From a virus: DNA of 20,351 nucleotides. A program made the translations under genes and the position numbers. Below are positions 7,903 through 13,769 of the stretch, piece by piece; within the stretch, counting starts at the first letter, position 1; each line of letters starts with the position of its first letter. The stretch is from positions 1 to 20,351 of the IMG/VR virus record IMGVR_UViG_3300044961_000039; one strand, given 5' to 3'. The notes beneath the pieces are model-generated. The model was not told the DNA's origin and did no database searches. It saw only the letters and a program-made list of their open reading frames with translations.

Positions 7903-7981
7903 CTATAATCGATACTTATAGTATTTTGAACAATTAAAGTTATACTTATGGAAGTAACAGAAACACTCCGTTGAGGTGGTT
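7903..7981 (+). promoter_or_regulatory. Intergenic region with two copies of an ACTTAT promoter-like box
   Basis: The gap contains ATACTTATAG at 7912-7921 and ATACTTATGG at 7942-7951, similar to the box at 3150-3160. There is also a weak AT-only inverted repeat, ACTATA (7902-7907) with TATAGT (7917-7922). Either box could drive the 89-residue gene and the sheath gene. The support is repetition of the motif only. Confidence 0.25.
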
Positions 7982-8251
7982 ATGACAGAACCTATTAAGC
8001 TTCCTGAAGAAGAACTTCAGCTTCTGGTAAGCCTTCAAACTAAATGGAATGAACTCACCAAACGATTTGGTGAACTACATTTCCAGCGAAAAGGACTTGA
8101 AGCCGAACTTCAAGTTACCGATGAAGAACTCGACTTGCTCGACCAAGAGCGGGTAGATATTGTAAAAAGGTTACAAGATAAGTATGGGCAGGGCGTGGTA
8201 AATCTCGCTACGGGCGAATTTATTCCCGATGCTCCACTTACTACTCAGTAA
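7982..8251 (+). CDS. Small coiled-coil protein of unknown function upstream of the sheath gene
   Basis: An 89-residue acidic protein. Residues 8-70 are predicted by eye to be one long helix or coiled coil, with regular Leu spacing and many Glu, Lys and Arg (LPEEELQLLVSLQTKWNELT, then LEAELQVTDEELDLLDQE), followed by DKYGQGVVNLATGEFIPD, a short Gly-containing tail. I recall similar small helical proteins ending in DKYG-x-G...G-x-F from other T4-like phages, but no function comes with the memory. The ATG at 7982 has GAGG at 7973-7976; an in-frame GTG at 7976 overlaps that site and is unlikely to be the start. It ends 19 bases before the sheath gene, so the two are probably co-transcribed. A tail-assembly role is inferred from position alone. 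Confidence 0.8.
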   Translation: MTEPIKLPEEELQLLVSLQTKWNELTKRFGELHFQRKGLEAELQVTDEELDLLDQERVDIVKRLQDKYGQGVVNLATGEFIPDAPLTTQ

Positions 8252-8270
8252 TCTTTTGGAGAACTAACTT

Positions 8271-10649
8271 ATGGCCGAACGTCTAATTTCCCCAGGCGTA
8301 TTCACCGTAGAACGTGACCTTTCATTCCTTCCTCAAGGTATTTCCGAAATTGGTGCTGCCTTTATCGGTCCAACGTTGAAGGGGCCGGCGTTCCGCCCGG
8401 TAATTGTCGATTCCCAGGAACAATTTGAAGCAATCTTTGGTCAAACTACGCCTGATTTTTACACATCATATGCAGTGCAAAACTATCTCCGTGAAGCCGG
8501 TAGAGCAACCGTCTGTCGTGTGCTTGGACTTGATGGATATAGCAATAGCACGGTGGAATCTTTGATTCTTAGCATAACCTCTGCTTCCGTTACAGCGCCA
8601 ATTGGTGTTATCTTTCCATCACGTAAGGGTGTAACACTACCAACGGGTTCTCTTGGTCCTGCGGTGAGCCCAACACAATTTTCGTTGACAATTTCTGGTT
8701 CAAATGGTTTGAAGACGTTCCACTCTATGAGTGTTGATCCGTCTTCAAGAAACTATTTTGCCAAAGTTCTTGGTACGACATCTACGACACAACATGATGG
8801 ATTTGTCCTCCTACAGTTCCCGGACGCCGTATCATTTATTTCTGGTGCTCTCGCAGGATCTGGTTCTATGAACCTTGCTATTGAAAGCAACCAATTGATG
8901 TTGAGTGGATCTATCTATGGAACATATCGTCAGGCTACAACGCCGTGGATTCGTTCCCAGACAATTGGATCTATCAAGTACAATCTCTTTAGGTTCCATA
9001 CACTTTCCGATGGTAATGCAGCAAACACCGATGTAAAGGTATCTATTGCTTCTATCCGTCCAAATCCTCTTGGGGAAGGATATGGTACATTCTCGGTCAT
9101 TGTTCGTAAGTTTGACGATACCGACAGTAAGTTGAATGTTCTTGAACAGTTTGATAACCTATCCCTCGATCCAAATTCAGCAAATTATATTGCTCGACGA
9201 ATTGGTACGGCCCGCACCATTATTGATGCAAACAACGACATCTATCTTGAAGGTGATTGGCCGAACAATTCAAAGTATGTATATGTTGAAATGGATCCTG
9301 GTGCCGATGACGTACCGGAAGAAGCACTTCCATATGGATTTGCCGCATTGGCCGCGCCGCTCAACATTGTTAACTTGCCTGCACCAAATTACATAACTAC
9401 ACGTTATACAACGCCTCCCGGTTCTACAACAGCCGTTGCAAATAATCGTATCTTCTACGGATTTGATTTTGCTGACACAACCGGTTTGTCATATCTTAAC
9501 CCGCTACCATCTGGTAGTATAGATGCTGCTGGTTCTACGCTTCGCGTGGGTGTATTCGCCACGGGTTCTAACGAAAAACCCGGCGGCGGTCCAGATGAAG
9601 GATTTGACCTTCAAACCATTTTGTCTGCTCAGGACATTACCGATATCGCACCTCAGAATGCCACCTCGATTCGTAAGTTCACAGTACCATTCCAGAACGG
9701 ATTTGATGGTCAAGCTCCTAACGTAATTCGTGCAGTTGGTGGCGCTATTACACCCACAAACACACAAGGCTTTGACTTGAGTGATTCGAATCGTAGTGGA
9801 GCAAGAGCTTACAAGATTTGTATCGACGCACTAGCAAATCCTGATGCATTTGACATCAATATGTTGGTAATCCCCGGTGTTATTTACAGTTTTCACCCAT
9901 ATATTGTTACCCAAGGTATCAATATGTGTGAAAACCGTGGTGACTGCTTCTACATTCTTGATGGTTCGCCGTTGGGATCAACAGTAAATGCAGCAGTCGG
10001 CGACATTCAAGACCTCGATACCAATTATGCCGGTACTTACTATCCGTGGGTCAAGATTCGTGATGCCGGTAGCAATAAGACTGTATGGGCACCGCCCTCT
10101 GTAGTAATGCCAAATGTTTTTGCCTTCAACGACCGAGTTGCTGCTGAGTGGTTTGCACCAGCAGGCCTCAACCGTGGTGGTATTGATGTGGCTCTACAAG
10201 TTCGTACTCGTGTGGATCAGGCTAATCGCGATGATCTTTACGAAGGTCGAGTCAACCCAATTGCTACATTCCCAGGTCAGGGTATCGTAGCATGGGGTCA
10301 GAAGACGCTGCAACAGCAAGCTTCTGCTCTTGATCGAATCAATGTTCGTCGTCTGCTTATTGCAGTTAAGAAGTTCATTGCTTCGACCTCGCGTTACCTC
10401 GTATTTGAACAGAACGTTGAATCAACTCGTCAACGATTCTTGTCTATCGTCAATCCATACCTCCAGAGTGTACAGGAACGTGCTGGTTTGTATGCTTTCC
10501 GTGTGGTAATGGATGAAACGAACAACACGCCAGATATTATCGACCGTAACATTTTGGTGGGTCAGTTGTATCTCCAGCCGGCACGAACTGCGGAATTCAT
10601 TAGTCTTGAATTCAACATCTTGCCGACCGGCGCTACATTCCCTGAATAA
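8271..10649 (+). CDS. 18: Contractile tail sheath protein, gp18 family
   Basis: A 792-residue sheath subunit (T4 gp18 has 659). The N-terminus, LISPGVFTVERDLS...GAAFIGPTLKGPAF...FGQ, followed by YAVQNYLREAGRATVCRV, is the standard sheath start: an extended arm, then the first domain. The C-terminal domain from about residue 648 (RDDLYEGRVNPIATFPGQGI, then VAWGQKTL) through RINVRRLLIAVKKFIAS, the helix with VESTRQRFLSIVNPYLQSV, and the final LQPARTAEFISLEFNILPTG is the conserved core that forms the inter-subunit mesh driving contraction. Residues ~90-500 are larger and more variable, probably surface domains, and account for the extra length. The ATG has GGAG at 8258-8261. A terminator hairpin follows 13 bases after the stop codon, then a homing-type gene separates sheath from tube. 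Confidence 0.96.
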   Translation: MAERLISPGVFTVERDLSFLPQGISEIGAAFIGPTLKGPAFRPVIVDSQEQFEAIFGQTTPDFYTSYAVQNYLREAGRATVCRVLGLDGYSNSTVESLILSITSASVTAPIGVIFPSRKGVTLPTGSLGPAVSPTQFSLTISGSNGLKTFHSMSVDPSSRNYFAKVLGTTSTTQHDGFVLLQFPDAVSFISGALAGSGSMNLAIESNQLMLSGSIYGTYRQATTPWIRSQTIGSIKYNLFRFHTLSDGNAANTDVKVSIASIRPNPLGEGYGTFSVIVRKFDDTDSKLNVLEQFDNLSLDPNSANYIARRIGTARTIIDANNDIYLEGDWPNNSKYVYVEMDPGADDVPEEALPYGFAALAAPLNIVNLPAPNYITTRYTTPPGSTTAVANNRIFYGFDFADTTGLSYLNPLPSGSIDAAGSTLRVGVFATGSNEKPGGGPDEGFDLQTILSAQDITDIAPQNATSIRKFTVPFQNGFDGQAPNVIRAVGGAITPTNTQGFDLSDSNRSGARAYKICIDALANPDAFDINMLVIPGVIYSFHPYIVTQGINMCENRGDCFYILDGSPLGSTVNAAVGDIQDLDTNYAGTYYPWVKIRDAGSNKTVWAPPSVVMPNVFAFNDRVAAEWFAPAGLNRGGIDVALQVRTRVDQANRDDLYEGRVNPIATFPGQGIVAWGQKTLQQQASALDRINVRRLLIAVKKFIASTSRYLVFEQNVESTRQRFLSIVNPYLQSVQERAGLYAFRVVMDETNNTPDIIDRNILVGQLYLQPARTAEFISLEFNILPTGATFPE

Positions 10650-10662
10650 TATAATAGTTATA

Positions 10663-10697
10663 AATTAAAGACCCTTGAAATTCAAGGGTCTTTAATT
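10663..10697 (+). terminator. Terminator-like perfect inverted repeat after the sheath gene
   Basis: Bases 10663-10679 are the exact reverse complement of 10681-10697 (17 bp around one central base), so a stem of about 16 bp with a 3-base loop can form. It holds GACCCTTG/CAAGGGTC with AAAG on the left and CTTTAATT on the right. The T-run is short, and the repeat is symmetric enough to work in both directions. It lies between the sheath gene and an inserted nuclease gene. Confidence 0.75.
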
Positions 10698-10744
10698 AAA
10701 CTTCTCATAATAGAACTCTACTGTCTACACTAACTACAACTACA

Positions 10745-12388
10745 ATGTGTCCACAAAATAGACATCGGTGTCAGCAATGTAATAAATTATTATCACCGAC
10801 ACAAAAATTTTGCAATATTACATGTCAAACCAGATTTGAGCAGCGTACTGAGAAATTTTGTGTAATCTGTAATAAATCACTCGGCCGCATTCATACTAAT
10901 AAAAAAACTTGTTCAAACACCTGCCGTGGACTGTTGCGACGACGGGAAGCTCGTGAAATACGAATTTGTGGTGTATGTAAATCATCATTTGAAACATATA
11001 AAAAAACAAAAAAACTATATTGTAGTGATGCATGCCGTCGAGTAATCAATGCACTGCCCGAAACGAATGCAAAACGACAACATACTATACAATCAACAAA
11101 CATGCAAAGATATGGCGTGCCATATACATCACAGACCGATACGTGGAAACGAAATGTATCACAAAAGATGATTGATCGTTACGCAGATTTAGATGTTAAA
11201 CAAACTATGGTTGATAAAATAAAAGATACCAAACGGCGCCGGTATGGTAATCCAAATTATAACAATTTGAAGAAAGCCACACAAACATTATTAGATAGGT
11301 ACAACGTCACGAATTGGAATGAAACTACATCATTCAAACGAACATTCTTTGACAAAGCTATGAAACGAATTGCCCCGTTTGTGCGACCTATGTTCTCCTT
11401 TGAAGAATATATGGGCGTAGACCATCAATATACATTTCAGTGTGTGACTTGTAATCATATATTCACCGATACCGCAAACAATGCACGGATTCCTCGATGC
11501 AAACAATGCTTCCCGAACCGTTCAGGCTCGTCTCAATATGAAGATGAATTATGTGCGTTCATCACCACACACTATACCGATCCGATTGAACGCAACACAC
11601 GCACTATTATTGCCCCGAAAGAACTGGATGTATATGTGCCCGACCGACGGCTGGCTATTGAGTTCAATGGCTTGTATTGGCATTCTGAAATTGGAGGTGG
11701 TAAAGATAAACACTATCATATGCAAAAATTGCAGTTGTGTCGGGCCAAGGGCATTCAATTATTACAAATCGGTGAATTGGACTGGATCTATAAACGACCG
11801 ATTGTGGAGTCGGTGATATTATATGCTTTGGGGCAATCCCGAAATATTTATGCCCGGGCCTGTACCATTCGACCACTCTCAGCAAAAACTTGCAATCAAT
11901 TTCTCAATGAGAATCATTTACAAGGTGGTGACAAATCATCTATTCGGTATGGATTGTATCATCACGAAACATTAGTTGCTGTGATGACCTTTGGTAAAAG
12001 TAGATATGATAAGTTGTATGAATATGAATTGTTACGATTTTGTAATATACAAGGTCATCGCGTCGTTGGTGGGTTTAGTAAACTGTTTACACATTTTAAG
12101 CGTTCACATCAACCAACCAGTGTAGTATCATACGCAAATAAAATGTATTATTCCGGTCAATCATACCAATCGGCTGGATTTATTTATGCGGGTGACACGC
12201 CGCCGGGATATCAGTATATTGATGCCCAGTATACCCACACAATGTCACGGCTGCTTTATCAAAAACACAAATTACCGACAATTCTGGACAAGTATGATAT
12301 GACCCTGACCGAATGGGAAAATATGCAATTAAACGGATATGACCGAATTTGGGATTGTGGGAATACGAAGTGGATTTGGAGTCACTAA
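10745..12388 (+). CDS. Free-standing zinc-finger, Vsr/PD-(D/E)XK-like homing-endonuclease-like protein
   Basis: A 547-residue protein between sheath and tube genes, probably a mobile endonuclease. In order: three tandem CxxC...CxxxC zinc knuckles (Cys 9/12/23/27, 39/42/56/60, 75/78/93/97); two NUMOD-like blocks around RYGVPYTSQ and RRYGNPNY that probably bind DNA; a fourth zinc ribbon (CVTC...CKQC); a nuclease domain (~260-365) with an acidic helix SSQYEDELCAFI, then Glu293-Leu-Asp295, Ile-Glu306-Phe-Asn-Gly and Tyr-Trp312-His313, a pattern of Vsr-like or EDxHD-type homing nucleases; and residues 368-547, the domain shared with the HNH protein at 3182-4762. The start has no strong ribosome binding site. 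Arg codons CGA and CGG are common, unlike the flanking virion genes. The nuclease fold is inferred from the motif; the mobility is inferred from context. Confidence 0.87.
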   Translation: MCPQNRHRCQQCNKLLSPTQKFCNITCQTRFEQRTEKFCVICNKSLGRIHTNKKTCSNTCRGLLRRREAREIRICGVCKSSFETYKKTKKLYCSDACRRVINALPETNAKRQHTIQSTNMQRYGVPYTSQTDTWKRNVSQKMIDRYADLDVKQTMVDKIKDTKRRRYGNPNYNNLKKATQTLLDRYNVTNWNETTSFKRTFFDKAMKRIAPFVRPMFSFEEYMGVDHQYTFQCVTCNHIFTDTANNARIPRCKQCFPNRSGSSQYEDELCAFITTHYTDPIERNTRTIIAPKELDVYVPDRRLAIEFNGLYWHSEIGGGKDKHYHMQKLQLCRAKGIQLLQIGELDWIYKRPIVESVILYALGQSRNIYARACTIRPLSAKTCNQFLNENHLQGGDKSSIRYGLYHHETLVAVMTFGKSRYDKLYEYELLRFCNIQGHRVVGGFSKLFTHFKRSHQPTSVVSYANKMYYSGQSYQSAGFIYAGDTPPGYQYIDAQYTHTMSRLLYQKHKLPTILDKYDMTLTEWENMQLNGYDRIWDCGNTKWIWSH

Positions 12389-12492
12389 ATGATTAAATTA
12401 ACATCGTTACTATATGACCGGTTTTTAACTTTTTAAGTAAATACATAATATGTATATATATCTGTAATACGAACGGGAAAGTAATTTCAATT
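12389..12492 (+). promoter_or_regulatory. AT-rich gap with a late-promoter-like box and a short palindrome
   Basis: Bases 12436-12443 (AGTAAATA) match 6 of 8 positions of the T4 late box TATAAATA, and the next bases contain the inverted repeat ATACAT (12441-12446) / ATGTAT (12450-12455). A promoter here would serve the small NUMOD-like gene and, through it, the tail tube gene. No gene fits in the gap. Confidence 0.25.
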
Positions 12493-12816
12493 ATGAATTT
12501 AAGAGACATATCAAAGCAAATTGGTGTAAATCAAACTGGATTACGAAAATTGGTTGACAGCAAGTACAATTCATATAATGGATGGACGGTAGTTGGAACT
12601 CCGCACATTTCCAGGAATATTTCTATATCAAGATCAAAGCGAAGTAGTGAATATCCACGGTTAATTTCACCAGATGGAACTATTTATCGTATAGAAGATA
12701 CGATTCGATCTTTTTGTAGATTTCATAATCTAACCCCAAGTTCTGTGTCTAAGCTAATAAACAAAAAAATACCATCATATAAAGGATGGTTTGTACAGGA
12801 GATTCTCCATGGCTAA
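12493..12816 (+). CDS. Stand-alone NUMOD-like DNA-binding protein
   Basis: A 107-residue protein with no nuclease domain. It has two copies of a helix-turn-helix-like unit ending in Tyr-x-Gly-Trp: residues ~4-32 (ISKQIGVNQTGLRKLVDSKY, then NSYNGW) and ~68-102 (IRSFCRFHNLTPSSVSKLIN, then KKIPSYKGW). The second copy is preceded by LISPDGTIYRI. This layout is that of NUMOD modules that help homing endonucleases recognise DNA. Its last 8 bases overlap the tail tube start, and the tube's ribosome binding site lies inside it, so tube translation may be coupled to it. It could be a remnant of a larger homing gene, a repressor-like regulator, or a partner of the nuclease just upstream. AT-rich codon use matches the homing genes rather than the virion genes. 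Confidence 0.75.
   Translation: MNLRDISKQIGVNQTGLRKLVDSKYNSYNGWTVVGTPHISRNISISRSKRSSEYPRLISPDGTIYRIEDTIRSFCRFHNLTPSSVSKLINKKIPSYKGWFVQEILHG
12797..12801 (+). promoter_or_regulatory. Ribosome binding site of the tail tube gene, inside the NUMOD-like gene
   Basis: AGGAG lies 7 bases before the ATG at 12809. It rules out the in-frame TTG at 12791 as start and gives a product of 162 residues beginning MANLVAENE, nearly the T4 gp19 length. Confidence 0.8.
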
Positions 12817-13297
12817 TCTCGTTGCAGAAAATGAGATGTTCTTTACTGCGTTTGAACCTAAGATGAAGAATCGTTTCATCATGTATATTGATGGTTTGCC
12901 TTCATATGTGGTTCGAAAGATTGAACGTCCGAAGTATTCCGCAGAAGCAAAAGTGCTTCCGCACATTAACCTTGAGCGTTATGTCAAGGGTAAATCAAAG
13001 TGGGGTCCAATTAACTGTACACTATATGATCCGATTGTTCCGTCCGGCGCACAGGCGGTAATGGAATGGGTTCGTCTTCACCACGAATCAATTACCGGTC
13101 GTGATGGTTATGCCGACTTCTATAAGAAAGATATTGTATTCAATATGCTTGGTCCCGTGGGTGATAAAGTAGAAGAATGGATTGGTAAGGGATGTCTTGT
13201 TACCGAAGCTAATTTTAATGATGCTGATTGGGGTACGGATGACCCGACCGAAATCAGCTTGACAATTCAAGCTGACTACTGGATTCTTAACTACTAA
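12809..13297 (+). CDS. 19: Tail tube protein, gp19 family
   Basis: A 162-residue protein (T4 gp19 has 163). It forms the hexameric rings of the inner tail tube through which DNA passes. Features typical of the family: NRFIMYIDGLPSYVVRKIER at about 22-41 (the first strands), a central loop around INLERYVKGKSKWGPINCTL, the segment YDPIVPSGAQAVMEWVRLHH with the helix that packs between subunits, and a late beta hairpin ending GTDDPTEISLTIQADYWILN. The start is set by AGGAG at 12797-12801. In T4 gene 19 directly follows gene 18; here two homing-type genes lie between them, and the first 8 bases overlap the NUMOD-like gene. A terminator follows 42 bases after the stop codon. Confidence 0.95.
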   Translation: MANLVAENEMFFTAFEPKMKNRFIMYIDGLPSYVVRKIERPKYSAEAKVLPHINLERYVKGKSKWGPINCTLYDPIVPSGAQAVMEWVRLHHESITGRDGYADFYKKDIVFNMLGPVGDKVEEWIGKGCLVTEANFNDADWGTDDPTEISLTIQADYWILNY

Positions 13298-13339
13298 TAT
13301 AATAGATGGACAATTAGTAGGTTCGATCTCCACTGGGGC

Positions 13340-13394
13340 AAGGTGGTGTCTATACTCTATTTATATTGAGTGTAAACACCGCCTTTCTTTTTAT
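13340..13394 (+). terminator. Rho-independent terminator after the tail tube gene
   Basis: AAGGTGGTGT (13340-13349) pairs with ACACCGCCTT (13376-13385) with one G-T pair, continued by an imperfect inner stem ending CTC/GAG around a 10-base AT loop (13358-13367), and followed by TTTCTTTTTATT. This ends the tail tube transcript before the fibre genes. Confidence 0.85.
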
Positions 13395-13406
13395 TAGAGA
13401 ATTGGT

Positions 13407-13769
13407 ATGTCTTGTGAACTAAATAATATTTACGATATTTGCATACTTCAAAATCAAACATTTGAATTACCGTTTCAGTTGTATAATGATGACGGGGTAA
13501 CTGCTATCAACGTTAGTGGTTGGTCATTTACAGGATCCATAAAGTCACAATTCACTGATCCCGTTCCCGCGTTGTATTTTACCAGTTCTGTTGTAGATGC
13601 GTCATCTGGAAGTATTAAACTATATCTTTCCGCTGAAACCACATGGATGCTTACTGGATCAAAATATGTATATGATGTCATCGGTAATAATTCCAATGTC
13701 ACACCAGTTGAAACGCTACGGCTAATGCAGGGTAAAGTGTCCGTTCGTCCAGGAGTAACCGAACCGTGA
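13407..13769 (+). CDS. Small beta-rich protein resembling a baseplate/fibre adaptor domain
   Basis: A 120-residue protein with the pattern of the N-terminal domain found in BppU-like and related phage tail adaptors: an opening strand ILQNQTFELPFQLYNDDGV, a Val-Ser-Gly-Trp-x-Phe strand (NVSGWSFTGSIKSQF), then SSGSIKLYLSAETTWML and GSKYVYDVIG, ending in a LMQGKVSVRPGVTEP strand. The order (linear, glycine turn, Leu-Ser-Ala-Glu, Tyr-Val-Tyr-Asp, gly-val) is what I remember for this Ig-like family. It is short and has no receptor-binding part, so it may connect the fibre encoded next to the virion. The gene ends inside the fibre start (GTGA overlap), which suggests coordinated production. There is no signal peptide. 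The assignment is by pattern, not alignment. Confidence 0.65.
   Translation: MSCELNNIYDICILQNQTFELPFQLYNDDGVTAINVSGWSFTGSIKSQFTDPVPALYFTSSVVDASSGSIKLYLSAETTWMLTGSKYVYDVIGNNSNVTPVETLRLMQGKVSVRPGVTEP
13751..13755 (+). promoter_or_regulatory. Ribosome binding site supporting a GTG start of the giant fibre gene
   Basis: AGGAG lies 10 bases before GTG 13766-13768. The GTG overlaps the TGA of the previous gene, and no ATG lies near the beginning of the open frame. Confidence 0.6.

Noticed and set aside
7902-7926. Terminator after the gp15-like gene
   Set aside because: The inverted repeat ACTATA/TATAGT is only six AT pairs with a short T stretch; it is too weak to call.
13317-13335. tRNA T-arm-like string (GTAGGTTCGATCTCCAC)
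   Set aside because: The five-base stem has a mismatch, and there is no matching acceptor, D or anticodon arm upstream, where the tail tube coding sequence lies. Not a tRNA, and too weak to call a tRNA-derived attachment site.
13357-13364. CTATTTAT as a promoter for the adaptor gene
   Set aside because: It lies within the inner stem and loop of a good terminator hairpin, so its sequence is better explained by that structure.
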